NCBI GenBank assembly: GCA_015065935.1
Contig: SVPI01000005.1
Span: 1-64,000 of the forward strand
Reading direction: 5' to 3'
DNA length: 64,000 bases
DNA from: Oscillospiraceae bacterium
GTDB taxonomy: Bacteria; Bacillota; Clostridia; Oscillospirales; Acutalibacteraceae
Positions 1-8,366 of the stretch are shown here, piece after piece. Made by a program: the position numbers and the translations under genes. The notes beneath the pieces were generated by a model, which had not been told where the DNA came from, did not search any database, and saw only the letters and a list, made by a program, of their open reading frames with translations. Position 1 is the first letter of the stretch. Each line of letters opens with the position of its first letter.

Positions 1-111
1 TGCGATGAAGATAACAAGATATTTTATGCAAAAGATGGCAAGTTATACTATAGACAAAACGATAGTTTGGTATCTGACATTTTGTATTTTGATCATGATT
101 TTGAAAATTAA
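1..111 (+). CDS. C-terminal end of an unidentified protein (partial)
   Basis: The window opens inside a reading frame of 36 codons ending in TAA at 109-111. The visible tail contains KIFYAKDGKLYYRQNDS, with alternating aromatic and polar residues. This resembles the repeats of beta-propeller-like extracytoplasmic clostridial proteins, but the fragment is too short to assign. The family suggestion is a weak inference. Confidence 0.45.
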   Translation, partial: CDEDNKIFYAKDGKLYYRQNDSLVSDILYFDHDFEN

Positions 112-156
112 AGAAAATCAGGTTTTTCGACCGGTTCCATTTTGAGTGTCGGTTCC

Positions 157-192
157 AAAAATCCCGAATGCGAAAGCGTTCGGGATTTTACT
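157..192 (+). terminator. Intrinsic terminator behind the partial first gene
   Basis: The arm at 157-171 pairs with 176-189 (one G-U) around a GAAA loop and is followed by a short T-rich stretch. The same left arm could also pair perfectly with 228-242, so two alternative hairpins are possible. Confidence 0.7.
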
Positions 193-194
193 TT

Positions 195-286
195 TTCACT
201 ATTCACTTTTCACTCTTCACTAAACTCGCATTCGGGATTTTTTGAAAGTATTAGGTAAGAGTGAATAGTGAAGCGTGAAGAGTGAA
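195..286. repeat. Two inverted arrays of four 7-bp repeats
   Basis: Positions 195-222 hold four tandem heptads of the form TTCACTN. Positions 259-286 hold four heptads of the opposite orientation (GAGTGAA, TAGTGAA, GCGTGAA, GAGTGAA). The arrays can pair imperfectly around a 36-nt spacer that contains another copy of the GCATTCGGGATTTT terminator arm (228-241). No reading frame is present. It looks like a small REP or minisatellite element; its function is unknown. Confidence 0.6.
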
Positions 287-292
287 GAGGTA

Positions 293-321
293 TTGCCCCT
301 CCACCGCTTTTATGCTATAAT
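293..321 (+). promoter_or_regulatory. Sigma-A-type promoter of the RDD gene
   Basis: TTGCCC (293-298) and TATAAT (316-321) are separated by 17 nt, and the -10 box carries an extended TG motif (TGCTATAAT). It lies 20 nt before the start codon. Confidence 0.6.
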
Positions 322-341
322 ACACCCAAGGAGATGATTTA

Positions 342-737
342 ATGAATAACAATGTGCGAGTTCGAAGAATTATTGCTTGGATTATAGATTGGAATTTATC
401 GGGATTACCTTGTTTGTTATATACGACCATATTTATGGATATGTTTAAGCAACCTTCATTTCAAAACATTGGTTACATATTGATTCTTATGCTGTTAGTA
501 TTTCTTTATCCGATTACTTTTGTTTTTAGAGATGTGATTTTTAAAGGCCGCAGTATTGGAAAGCGTATTTTTGGGCTGTATGTTTTGGATAAAAACACGA
601 ATGAACCTGCATCTATTAAACAGAGAATAATTAGAAATTTATTTTTCTTAATTTATCCCATTGACGGTATTATTTTGATTGCTACTAAAGAATCAATAGG
701 AGATAAGGCAGTTAATACAATAGTTGTAAAAAAATAA
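342..737 (+). CDS. RDD family membrane protein
   Basis: Small integral membrane protein of 131 residues. The N-terminal RRIIAWIIDW segment carries the Arg and Asp positions that define the RDD family. Two or three hydrophobic segments follow, and a GRSIGKRIFGL loop is typical of the family between helices. RDD proteins are usually of unknown function; some are proposed ion or solute transporters. The start ATG is set by AAGGAGATG at 329-337. The gene stands alone between its own promoter and the terminator at 787. The family call is good, the role unknown. Confidence 0.75.
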   Translation: MNNNVRVRRIIAWIIDWNLSGLPCLLYTTIFMDMFKQPSFQNIGYILILMLLVFLYPITFVFRDVIFKGRSIGKRIFGLYVLDKNTNEPASIKQRIIRNLFFLIYPIDGIILIATKESIGDKAVNTIVVKK

Positions 738-786
738 TTCGGTTTTCAGAGCCCTTTGATTCGTGTCATTAAGTTCAAACTACCCA

Positions 787-818
787 AAAAATCTCGTTCT
801 AAAGAACGAGATTTTTTT
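787..818 (+). terminator. Intrinsic terminator of the RDD gene
   Basis: A perfect 14-bp stem (787-800 with 803-816), with a T run in and after the 3' arm. Confidence 0.8.
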
Positions 819-852
819 ATTTTAAGTTTATATCAAAATTTGGTTTTATTAT

Positions 853-891
853 ACCTTCTGTTTTAGGAAATAATAATCAAAAACGGAAGGT
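853..891 (+). promoter_or_regulatory. Hairpin covering the RBS of the Rieske oxidoreductase gene
   Basis: The arm at 853-864 pairs with 880-891 over 12 bp (one G-U) around a 15-nt loop. The 3' arm contains the GGAAGG Shine-Dalgarno for the ATG at 898, so the folded mRNA would hide the ribosome binding site. Confidence 0.5.
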
Positions 892-897
892 GAAAAA

Positions 898-2199
898 ATG
901 ACAAATTCAGTTTGGAGCGAGTTTTTAAAACGGCCGAAATTCGAGTCGCTGAACGGCGATATTAAAACCGATGTGCTGATAGTCGGCGGCGGAATCGCAG
1001 GTCTGCTTTGCGCTTATCGCCTTAAAAATGCGGGTGTAGACTGCGTTTTAATTGAGGCGGATAAAATCTGCTCAGGTATTACAAAAAACACCACAGCTAA
1101 AATAACTCTACAACATGGGTTAATTTACGATAAGCTTACTAAAACACTGGGAAAAGAGGCGGCAGAGCTCTATTATAAAGCAAATAAAACTGCTTTAAAA
1201 GAGTATATAAACTTATCAAAAATAATTGATTGTGATTTTGAAGAAAAAACCTCTTTTGTTTACAGCGCAACAAAACTTAAAGAAATTGAAAGGGAAGAAC
1301 GGGCACTAAACGAAATTGGTTGCCCTGCATTTTTAACCGAAGAAACTGAGTTACCGTTTAATAATATCTTAGCAGTTGGAGTGGGGAAGCAGGCGCAGTT
1401 TCATCCTTTGAAATTTTGTTTTGCGATAGCAAAGGATTTAAAAATTTTTGAAAATACAAAGGCACTTGAATTTGGTAAAAATTATGTTTTAACAAATAGG
1501 GGAAGAGTTTATTTTAAAAAGATTATTATTGCAACTCATTTTCCAATAATTAACAAGCACGGTTTTTATTTTGCCAAGCTTTATCAGCACCGTTCCTATG
1601 TTTTAGCTCTTGAAAATGCGCCTAAAATTAACGCAATGTATGTTGATGAAGATTTGAAAGGACTGTCTTTCAGAAGCTATAATGACCTGTTACTCCTTGG
1701 CGGCGGAAGTCACAGAACAGGAAAAGTTGGCGGCGGTTGGAGAGAGCTCAAGCAATTTGCACAGGAAAATTTTAAGGATGCAAAGGTTAAAAATAACTGG
1801 GCAACACAGGACTGTATGAGCCTTGATGGACTGCCGTATATCGGTCAATATTCAAAAAACACACCGAATATGTTTACGGCGACAGGCTTTAATAAATGGG
1901 GAATGACCACGGCAATGGTGGCGGCCGCGGTTTTATGCGATTTGGTACAGGAAAAGAAAAATGAGTTTGCGGATTTGTTTTCGCCTTCGCGAAGTATTCT
2001 AAAGCCACAGCTTGCAATTAACCTAAGCGAATCTTTAATTGGCGTTTTAAACCCGAAAACACCACGTTGTCCACATCTCGGTTGTGCCCTAAAATACAAC
2101 CGTTTTGAACACTCATGGGACTGCGCCTGCCACGGTTCAAGGTTTACAAAAGATGGAAAACTTATTGACAACCCTGCAACCGATGATATAAAATTATAA
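898..2199 (+). CDS. FAD-dependent oxidoreductase with C-terminal Rieske [2Fe-2S] domain
   Basis: Protein of 433 residues. The N-terminal DAO-type domain has the dinucleotide-binding motif VLIVGGGIAGLLCAYRL at about residues 26-42, then the acidic strand end LIEAD. The DAO fold runs to about residue 350 (GLPYIGQYS, ATGFNKWGM). The C-terminus is a Rieske cluster site: CPHLGC at about residue 391 and CACHGS about 19 residues later supply the two Cys and two His ligands. This layout matches the Bacillus YhfW type of uncharacterised oxidoreductases, though it is shorter, ending soon after the second ligand pair. Substrate unknown. It is probably co-transcribed with the alkyltransferase gene 22 nt downstream. 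The RBS lies in a hairpin. Confidence 0.85.
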   Translation: MTNSVWSEFLKRPKFESLNGDIKTDVLIVGGGIAGLLCAYRLKNAGVDCVLIEADKICSGITKNTTAKITLQHGLIYDKLTKTLGKEAAELYYKANKTALKEYINLSKIIDCDFEEKTSFVYSATKLKEIEREERALNEIGCPAFLTEETELPFNNILAVGVGKQAQFHPLKFCFAIAKDLKIFENTKALEFGKNYVLTNRGRVYFKKIIIATHFPIINKHGFYFAKLYQHRSYVLALENAPKINAMYVDEDLKGLSFRSYNDLLLLGGGSHRTGKVGGGWRELKQFAQENFKDAKVKNNWATQDCMSLDGLPYIGQYSKNTPNMFTATGFNKWGMTTAMVAAAVLCDLVQEKKNEFADLFSPSRSILKPQLAINLSESLIGVLNPKTPRCPHLGCALKYNRFEHSWDCACHGSRFTKDGKLIDNPATDDIKL

Positions 2200-2221
2200 A
2201 ATAAGAAAAATCGGTGATTTA

Positions 2222-2542
2222 ATGAGCGTTTTTGATAAAATTTATAATGTTGTTTCTAAAATTCCAAAGGGTAGTGTTGCAACCTATGGTCAGGTGGCGC
2301 TTCTTGCGGGAAATCCCAGGTGGGCAAGGGTTGTGGGATACGCGCTTCATAATAATCCTGCGCCCGGTGTTATTCCTTGCCACAGGGTTGTAAACCGCCT
2401 TGGGAGAACGGCTAAAACCTTTGCTTTTGGCGGTGATACTGTACAAAGGCAGCTGCTTGAAAGCGAAGGCGTTATTTTTGAAAAAGACGGCAGCATTGAT
2501 TTAAAAAAATATAGATGGAAACCAAATTTAAACAAGGATTAG
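2222..2542 (+). CDS. MGMT-like DNA alkyltransferase, C-terminal domain only
   Basis: Protein of 106 residues that consists only of the DNA-binding and active-site domain of O6-methylguanine-DNA methyltransferases. The helix-turn-helix segment (GSVATYGQVALLAG), the RVVGYAL stretch and the active-site motif IPCHRV are present. The reactive cysteine is retained, unlike in alkyltransferase-like proteins that carry Trp there. The N-terminal domain of Ada or Ogt is missing, as in many short clostridial homologues. It may repair or flag alkylated guanine. It lies 3 nt before the DMT transporter gene, so the two are probably co-transcribed. Confidence 0.8.
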   Translation: MSVFDKIYNVVSKIPKGSVATYGQVALLAGNPRWARVVGYALHNNPAPGVIPCHRVVNRLGRTAKTFAFGGDTVQRQLLESEGVIFEKDGSIDLKKYRWKPNLNKD

Positions 2543-2545
2543 AAA

Positions 2546-3451
2546 ATGATTAAGAATAAACAAATAATTTTAGCCACAATTTGCTCGCTTGTTGCCCAAG
2601 TGATTTTCGGATTTAGCTTTATGTTTACAAAAATTGCCCTGGACTTTGCCTCTCCGCTTACCCTTATTGCGGATAGGTACATAGTAGCTTTTTTGGGACT
2701 TACAGTGGCACTGCTCTTTACAAAAACAAAAATCCGCTTTAACAAAAACATTTGGAAGCTTATTTTAATGGCGGTTTTTCAGCCGTTTCTATATTTTATT
2801 TTTGAAAGCTACGGCATTAAACTTACAACAAGCGCATTTTCTTCTATAATGATTTCTCTCATTCCCGTTGTTGCAATGGTTAGCGGAATTTTTATTTTAA
2901 AAGAAGTGCCATCAATTTTACAATATGTTTTTACTCTGCTTTCCATTGGCGGCGTTGTTGTTATGGCCCTTGCAGGAAATGCCGACGGAACCGTTACACT
3001 TGGAGGCATTTTGCTTCTTTTAGGCGCGGTGTTATCGGCGGTTGGTTATAACATTATGAGCCGAAAAATTTCAAGCGAGTTTACACCATTTGAGCGCACT
3101 TATGCTATGAGTGTTATCGGTTTAATTTCATTTGTTTCTATCGCTTTTATTGAGAATATTAAGGCACCGCTGGAAATTTTCACACCCTTTTTAAATCCTG
3201 CATACCTTTGGTCAATTTTGTATCTTGGCATTGCATCATCAGTTATTGCGTTTTTCCTGCTAAACTATGCAAACACCCATTTACCCATTGCCAAAACAAC
3301 CGTTTTTTCCAACGTTACAACGGTTGTATCGGTTATGGCCGGAATTATATTCCTAAACGAAAAGCTCTCTTTTGAGGTTGTTATTTCAACAGTTATGATA
3401 GTTGTCGGCGTATGCGGTGTTCAGTTGCTCGCTGTTAAAAATAAAGAATAA
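2546..3451 (+). CDS. DMT superfamily transporter (EamA family)
   Basis: Protein of 301 residues with about ten hydrophobic helices in two homologous halves, the organisation of EamA/RhaT-type drug or metabolite exporters. Features typical of the family are the SFMFTKIALDFASP segment in helix 1 and 2, PVVAMVSGIFILKE at the end of the first half and the equivalent TTVVSVMAGIIFLNEKLS in the second. It acts in the cytoplasmic membrane; the substrate cannot be read from sequence. It is the last gene before the terminator at 3465. Confidence 0.8.
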   Translation: MIKNKQIILATICSLVAQVIFGFSFMFTKIALDFASPLTLIADRYIVAFLGLTVALLFTKTKIRFNKNIWKLILMAVFQPFLYFIFESYGIKLTTSAFSSIMISLIPVVAMVSGIFILKEVPSILQYVFTLLSIGGVVVMALAGNADGTVTLGGILLLLGAVLSAVGYNIMSRKISSEFTPFERTYAMSVIGLISFVSIAFIENIKAPLEIFTPFLNPAYLWSILYLGIASSVIAFFLLNYANTHLPIAKTTVFSNVTTVVSVMAGIIFLNEKLSFEVVISTVMIVVGVCGVQLLAVKNKE

Positions 3452-3464
3452 GCAATTTATTAAA

Positions 3465-3490
3465 AAAGCCCTACGTTTGTAGGGCTTTAA
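3465..3490. terminator. Bidirectional terminator between convergent genes
   Basis: A perfect 10-bp stem (3465-3474 with 3479-3488) around GTTT, with A and T runs on both sides. It serves the DMT transporter gene on the plus strand and the AraC gene on the minus strand. Confidence 0.8.
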
Positions 3491-4335
3491 ATATTTATTT
3501 TGCTATACTTTTTTGGGGAGACACCTTTATATTTTTTGAAAATTTTTGAAAAGTAGCTTATATCATTAAAGCCGTTATCAAGGGCGGCCTCTGTAACGGT
3601 AAAGCCTGCCTCCAAAAGGGAGTGTGCCGCATTTTCAACCCTCAATCTATTTATATAATCAATGGGGGTAATGTTGGTGAACTCCTTAAAGAAACGACAA
3701 AAATATTTTTCGTTCATTCCTACTTTTTTGCTTAAAGTCGAAAGGGTAAGGGGCTCGCGGTAATGTTCCTCAATAAAATCAATAATATCGGCTATTTTGG
3801 CAAGCTGATGCTCATATCTTGTGTTTTTGATTTTCTTGATGTAACCACCAGAATAAAGCGCTCTTATTAGATTAAAAGCCTCTGCGTAAAAATCCAGTGC
3901 GGCAAATTCGTTGCCATTATCAAAAGCGGAAAAAAGACGGTCAACTATTTTTTCAACTTCCTTGTTTTTCCCGGTTTTAAAAAATTCGGAAAAAGAAATT
4001 TTACGGCACATTATCGGTTCAATAAATTTATAAATGGCATCACTTTTTCTGCGGCAAAGCATAGCTAAATCAAAAACGGCATAGCTAAAAATACAGTTTT
4101 CCGGCGTTCCGCTGTGAAGGGAGCCCGATTCAATAAATGCGATATCTCCTGCATCCATTCTATAGCTTCGCTGGTCAATAGAGAGATGAAGAACGCCGCT
4201 TTCTACCCGCAGAATTTCAAATTCCTTGTGCCAGTGGGGCATCATAACAAAATCAGGGTCCTTCATAACTCTACATTCAATGGGAAAATCGCTTGTACCA
4301 AAAATTTTCTTTTCATTAAGTTCTGAATATTGCAT
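3487..4335 (-). CDS. AraC family regulator, probable regulator of fucI
   Basis: Protein of 282 residues. The N-terminal half is an AraC-type cupin sensing domain (MPHWHKEFEILRV near residue 32, the motif of small-sugar sensors). The C-terminal about 100 residues hold two helix-turn-helix motifs: PLTLSTLSKKVGMNEKYFCR, and GFNDISYFSKIFKKYKG with the AraC signature. It is transcribed away from fucI with a 103-nt shared intergenic region, so control of fucI by fucose or a related sugar is the natural inference. The ligand is not shown by the sequence. Confidence 0.85.
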   Translation of the reverse strand: MQYSELNEKKIFGTSDFPIECRVMKDPDFVMMPHWHKEFEILRVESGVLHLSIDQRSYRMDAGDIAFIESGSLHSGTPENCIFSYAVFDLAMLCRRKSDAIYKFIEPIMCRKISFSEFFKTGKNKEVEKIVDRLFSAFDNGNEFAALDFYAEAFNLIRALYSGGYIKKIKNTRYEHQLAKIADIIDFIEEHYREPLTLSTLSKKVGMNEKYFCRFFKEFTNITPIDYINRLRVENAAHSLLEAGFTVTEAALDNGFNDISYFSKIFKKYKGVSPKKYSKINI

Positions 4336-4373
4336 ATCTACCTCAATGTAACTTTTGTCATAGTTTTAATACC

Positions 4374-4408
4374 TATATCACTAGTATTTTAACACAAACA
4401 GTGATATA
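4374..4408. promoter_or_regulatory. Inverted repeat at the fucI promoter, candidate AraC operator
   Basis: TATATCACT (4374-4382) and AGTGATATA (4400-4408) form a perfect 9-bp inverted repeat with a 17-nt gap. The right half overlaps the -10 box TATAAT at 4405-4410, and no good -35 box is present 17 nt upstream. That fits a promoter controlled by the divergent AraC protein. Confidence 0.5.
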
Positions 4409-4438
4409 ATACAATAAAAACATTGTGGAGGTATTTTT

Positions 4439-6244
4439 ATGGCACAAAATAGATATGTAGGCGATTATCCTGTTATTGGCATTCGCCCCTTGGTTGATGG
4501 CCGCCGCGGCCCCTTAAAGCTTCGTGAAAGCCTTGAGGACCAGGTTTGGGCACTTGCAAATGCAGCAAAAAAGCTTTTTGAGGAAAATCTTTTCTATTCA
4601 AACGGCGAACCTGTTAAGGTTGTTATGGCTGATACAACAATCGGTCGTGTTCCCGAAACAGCCGCCTGTGCAGACAAGTTCAAAAAAGAAGGCGTAAGCA
4701 TTACTCTTTCTGTTACACCTTGCTGGTGCTACGGCTCCGAAACAATGGATATGGACCCAAATACAATTAAGGGTGTTTGGGGCTTTAACGGAACCGAGCG
4801 TCCCGGTGCTGTTTATCTTGCTGCAGTTCTTGCCGCCCACGCTCAAAAGGGCCTTCCTGCATTTGGTATTTATGGTCACGAGGTTCAGGATAAGAGCATG
4901 GTTGATACCATTCCTGAGGATGTTAAGGAAAAGCTTTTGCGCTTTGGCCGTGCAGCAGTTGCCTGTGCTACAATGCGCGGTAAATCTTATCTCCAAATTG
5001 GTTCTCAGTGTATGGGAATCGGCGGTTCTATTATTGACCAGGATTTCATTGAGGATTATCTCGGAATGCGTGTTGAATCGGTTGACGAGGTTGAAATTCT
5101 CCGCCGCATGGAAGAGGGTATTTATGATAAAGAGGAATATGAAAGAGCACTTGCTTGGAGGAAAGAGCACTGCAAAGAGGGAAGAGATAATAACCCCGCA
5201 TCTGTTAAATTCTCTGATGCACAAAAGGAAAAACAGTGGGAATTCACCGTTAAAATGTACTGCATAATTAAAGACCTTATGGCAGGTAACGATAAGCTTC
5301 CTGCTGAATTTAAAGAGGAAATGGCAGGTCATAATGCTATTGCAGGCGGCTTCCAGGGTCAGCGCCAATGGACCGACCATTGGCCAAACTGTGACTATCC
5401 TGAGGCACTTTTAAGCTCTACCTTTGACCATAATGGCGCCCGTGAGCCCTTTACCCTTGCAACCGAAAACGATGTTTTAAACGGCCTTGGTATGCTGTTT
5501 ATGCGCCTGCTTACCCACCGTGCACAAATTTTTGCCGATGTTAGAACCTACTGGTCTCCCGAAGCTACAAAGCGCGTAACAGGTTATGATTTTAAAGGAA
5601 AGGCAAAGGAAAACGGCGGTATTATTCACCTACTTAATTCCGGTGCCGCTTGCCTTGATGCAACCGGTGTTTGCACCGATGAAAACGGCAACGCTGTTAT
5701 GAAAAAATGGTGGGAAGTTACCGAAGAAGATATTGAAAAAATGACCGAGGCTACTCGTTGGTGTGAGGCAGGCTTTGACAACTTCCGCGGCGGCGGCTTC
5801 TCCAGCAGTTATACAACAAGAGCTGAATTCCCCGCAACGATGATAAGACTTAACCTTGTTAAGGGTCTTGGCCCCGTGCTCCAAATTGCTGAGGGCTGGA
5901 CAGTTCATCTGCCTGAGGATGTAAGTGATGCTCTTATGGAGCGCACCGACCCCACCTGGCCCTGCACCTGGTTTGTTCCTCGTTGCGATGGCAAAGAGGG
6001 AAGCCCCTTTAAAACAGCTTATGATGTTATGAATAATTGGGGTGCTAATCACGGCGCAATTTCTTATGGCCATATTGGTGCCGACCTTATCACAATGTGT
6101 TCTATGCTTCGTATTCCCGTTTGTATGCACAATGTTAGCGAGGATGACATTTTCCGTCCCGCTGTTTGGAATGCATTTGGTATGGATAAGGAAGGCCAGG
6201 ATTACAGAGCCTGCGCCACCTACGGTCCCTTGTTTAAGAAATAA
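4439..6244 (+). CDS. fucI: L-fucose isomerase
   Basis: Protein of 601 residues matching the length of FucI (about 590). It interconverts L-fucose and L-fuculose, the first step of cytoplasmic fucose catabolism, with a Mn2+ cofactor. Recognised segments include [12 protein letters not shown] at the N-terminus, [30 protein letters not shown] and [10 protein letters not shown]. The metal and catalytic regions are [25 protein letters not shown] and NWGANHG. The C-terminus [11 protein letters not shown] is also typical. GGAGG precedes the ATG. No fuculokinase or aldolase gene is nearby, so the rest of the pathway must be elsewhere. Codons are those of a well-expressed gene. Confidence 0.96.
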   Translation: MAQNRYVGDYPVIGIRPLVDGRRGPLKLRESLEDQVWALANAAKKLFEENLFYSNGEPVKVVMADTTIGRVPETAACADKFKKEGVSITLSVTPCWCYGSETMDMDPNTIKGVWGFNGTERPGAVYLAAVLAAHAQKGLPAFGIYGHEVQDKSMVDTIPEDVKEKLLRFGRAAVACATMRGKSYLQIGSQCMGIGGSIIDQDFIEDYLGMRVESVDEVEILRRMEEGIYDKEEYERALAWRKEHCKEGRDNNPASVKFSDAQKEKQWEFTVKMYCIIKDLMAGNDKLPAEFKEEMAGHNAIAGGFQGQRQWTDHWPNCDYPEALLSSTFDHNGAREPFTLATENDVLNGLGMLFMRLLTHRAQIFADVRTYWSPEATKRVTGYDFKGKAKENGGIIHLLNSGAACLDATGVCTDENGNAVMKKWWEVTEEDIEKMTEATRWCEAGFDNFRGGGFSSSYTTRAEFPATMIRLNLVKGLGPVLQIAEGWTVHLPEDVSDALMERTDPTWPCTWFVPRCDGKEGSPFKTAYDVMNNWGANHGAISYGHIGADLITMCSMLRIPVCMHNVSEDDIFRPAVWNAFGMDKEGQDYRACATYGPLFKK

Positions 6245-6252
6245 TTATTTTT

Positions 6253-6285
6253 GCCCGAGGGTTTTAAAACCTTCGGGCTTATCTT
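6253..6285 (+). terminator. Intrinsic terminator of fucI
   Basis: A 13-bp stem with one mismatch or wobble (6253-6265 with 6266-6278, closing over the central TTTTAAAA), followed by a T-rich tail. Confidence 0.7.
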
Positions 6286-6368
6286 TTGCTAATTTTGCTT
6301 GTATTTTATTATTTTTTGTTATATAATAAATTAAATATATAAACTTGCGGCAGATAGGAATATGATTT

Positions 6369-7046
6369 ATGCTATTTGATATTATTAATTCGGGCGGTAA
6401 AATTGATTTTATAACCCTAATTGTACAGGCCTTATCTTCGCTTGCGGTAATTTTCTTAACCCTGCCGGTTCACGAATTCGCCCACGCATTCACTGCTACA
6501 AAGCTTGGTGACCCAACCCCTCGCTATACGGGCAGGCTTACCCTTAATCCCTTAAAACACATTGACTATTTAGGAGCCGCTTCAATAATTCTTTTTGGCT
6601 TCGGTTGGGCAAAGCCTGTTCAGGTTAACACAAGATATTTCAAAAACCCAAAAAGGGATATGGCAATTACAGCGGTTGCAGGCCCTGTTTCAAATTTGGT
6701 TGTTTGTTTTATAAGTATTTTTATTGCAACGCTGATTACCGAAATTTTTCCGTTTTCCGATGTGGCGTTTTATATAGGCGTTTTTCTTATTAACATCGGA
6801 TATATTAATGTTTACCTCGCGGTGTTTAACCTTATTCCTATTCCACCATTCGATGGATCAAGGCTCTTGTCGGCATTTTTGCCATATAAGTATTATTACG
6901 CATTAATGCGCTATGAAAATTATTTACGGTACGGCGTTTTAATTCTTTGTTGGACAGGTGTTTTATCCCGTCCGCTTTCGGTTGTTTCGGGTGCTGTTTA
7001 CAATGCTATCGTAGCGGCAGCAACATTTATTTTTAAATTCTTTTAA
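6369..7046 (+). CDS. Site-2 protease family (M50B) membrane metallopeptidase
   Basis: Protein of 225 residues, a polytopic membrane protein. The zinc motif HEFAH lies in the first helix (about residues 36-40). The second metal region is NLIPIPPFDGSRLL near residue 155, where NxxPxxxxDG is the family motif. GPVSNL is also conserved. It belongs to the short M50B proteins found next to scpA in many Firmicutes; the substrate is unknown. It heads a run of closely spaced genes (scpA starts 14 nt after it), with a weak GATAGGAAT RBS. Confidence 0.88.
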   Translation: MLFDIINSGGKIDFITLIVQALSSLAVIFLTLPVHEFAHAFTATKLGDPTPRYTGRLTLNPLKHIDYLGAASIILFGFGWAKPVQVNTRYFKNPKRDMAITAVAGPVSNLVVCFISIFIATLITEIFPFSDVAFYIGVFLINIGYINVYLAVFNLIPIPPFDGSRLLSAFLPYKYYYALMRYENYLRYGVLILCWTGVLSRPLSVVSGAVYNAIVAAATFIFKFF

Positions 7047-7060
7047 GTTTGGGGTATGTT

Positions 7061-7765
7061 ATGGAGACTGTTTTACAGTACAAACTAGAGCAGTTTGAAG
7101 GGCCACTTGACCTGCTGCTTACTTTAATTTCAAAAAACAAACTTAATATTTATGATATTGAGATAGCGGTGCTTGTGGACCAATATCTTGAGCAGATTAA
7201 AGCTTTCAAAGATTCTGACATTGACATTGCCAGTGATTTCCTTGAAATGGCTTCAAGGCTGATTTATATTAAAACAGTCAGCCTGCTACCGAAACACGAG
7301 GAGGCAGAACAGCTTAGGGATGAGCTTGTTGGTGAACTGCTTGAATATAAGGTTTGCAAGGAGATGGCGGCAAAATTTGCTACTATGACCGAGGGCTTCG
7401 ATACCTTTGTTAGAACGCCCACAGAGGCACCGGTTGATAAAACCTATATTTTAAACCACGAATCAAAGATTCTTTTTGATTATTATATGGCGGCTGTCGG
7501 TCGTGGAATGAGAAGGCTGCCGCCCTCTACCGAGCCTTTTAAAAAGATTGTGGCTAGGAAAATTGTTTCGGTTTCCTCGAAGGTTGTGTCTGTTATGAAG
7601 CGACTATTTAGAGGTGGCCCCCAAAGGCTTTCAAGTTTATATAAGAGTGTTAAAAGTCGCTCTGAGCTTGTTGCAACCTTTTTAGCAGTTTTAGAGCTTT
7701 GTAAAGCAAACAGAGTTACCGTTTCCGATGACACAGAAGATGCAAAAATTGAACTGAACAGGTGA
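7061..7765 (+). CDS. scpA: Segregation and condensation protein A (kleisin)
   Basis: ScpA of 234 residues, the kleisin subunit that bridges SMC heads and binds ScpB dimers to compact and separate chromosomes. The N-terminal YKLEQFEGPLDLLLTLI block is the family hallmark, followed by the conserved DFLEMASRLIYIKT. The C-terminal winged helix ends in FLAVLELCKANRVTV. I use the ATG at 7061, which has GGGG 6 nt upstream and puts the family start (METVLQYKLEQFEGP) at the terminus; an in-frame TTG at 7049 would add four residues. scpB follows after 4 nt. Confidence 0.94.
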   Translation: METVLQYKLEQFEGPLDLLLTLISKNKLNIYDIEIAVLVDQYLEQIKAFKDSDIDIASDFLEMASRLIYIKTVSLLPKHEEAEQLRDELVGELLEYKVCKEMAAKFATMTEGFDTFVRTPTEAPVDKTYILNHESKILFDYYMAAVGRGMRRLPPSTEPFKKIVARKIVSVSSKVVSVMKRLFRGGPQRLSSLYKSVKSRSELVATFLAVLELCKANRVTVSDDTEDAKIELNR

Positions 7766-7769
7766 AAAA

Positions 7770-8366
7770 ATGAGTGTTAATTTAGTTAGTGCCCTTGAAG
7801 CCGTGCTTTTTGTTGGCGGTGAGCCAATGTCAATGGACAAGCTTTGCCAAATTTTCGATATAACTCCTGAGGAGTTAAATGTGCTGGCAGAACACCTTGA
7901 AAAAAAGTTAAGTGATAACGATTCGGGTGTTAAGCTTGTAACGCTGGATAATGCTTATCAGCTTATAACAAAAACCGAGTACGCCGATTATATTAAAAAG
8001 GCTTTTGAAATTAAAAGGAAAACACCGCTTTCCCAGGCAGGCTTTGAGGTTTTAGCGGTTGTTGCCTACAACCAGCCTGTAACTCGCGCCTTTATTGAGC
8101 AGGTTCGCGGTGTTGACTGTTCCGGTGCAATTTACACCCTTATGGAACGCGGCCTTGTTGAAGAAAGAGGACGCCTTGATTTACCCGGCAAACCCCTGCT
8201 TTACGGAACCACCAAAAACTTTTTAAGGTGTTTTTCCCTTCGTGATTTAAGTGATTTGCCCCCGCTTCCAAAAAATGAACTTCAAAATGCATATCCAACC
8301 GATTTAGCCGAACAATTAAACATTGACGGCACATTAACCGAAGCAGAAGGGGAAGATGGAGAGTGA
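7770..8366 (+). CDS. scpB: Segregation and condensation protein B
   Basis: ScpB of 198 residues, made of two winged-helix domains. It forms dimers that bind ScpA in the SMC complex. Recognised motifs are LEAVLFVGGEPMSMDKLC at the start, TPLSQAGFEVLAVVAYNQPVTR in the middle and LPGKPLLYGTT toward the end, all strongly conserved. The RBS is AGGTGA. The stop overlaps the GTG start of the next gene, which suggests translational coupling. Confidence 0.95.
   Translation: MSVNLVSALEAVLFVGGEPMSMDKLCQIFDITPEELNVLAEHLEKKLSDNDSGVKLVTLDNAYQLITKTEYADYIKKAFEIKRKTPLSQAGFEVLAVVAYNQPVTRAFIEQVRGVDCSGAIYTLMERGLVEERGRLDLPGKPLLYGTTKNFLRCFSLRDLSDLPPLPKNELQNAYPTDLAEQLNIDGTLTEAEGEDGE

Noticed and set aside
195-286. 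CRISPR array
   Set aside because: The repeats are 7-bp tandem units without spacers, and no cas gene is present.
4598-5380. A 260-codon open frame on the minus strand inside fucI
   Set aside because: It lies entirely within the strongly conserved fucI coding sequence, has no RBS and encodes a Cys/His/Asn-rich sequence typical of an antisense shadow.
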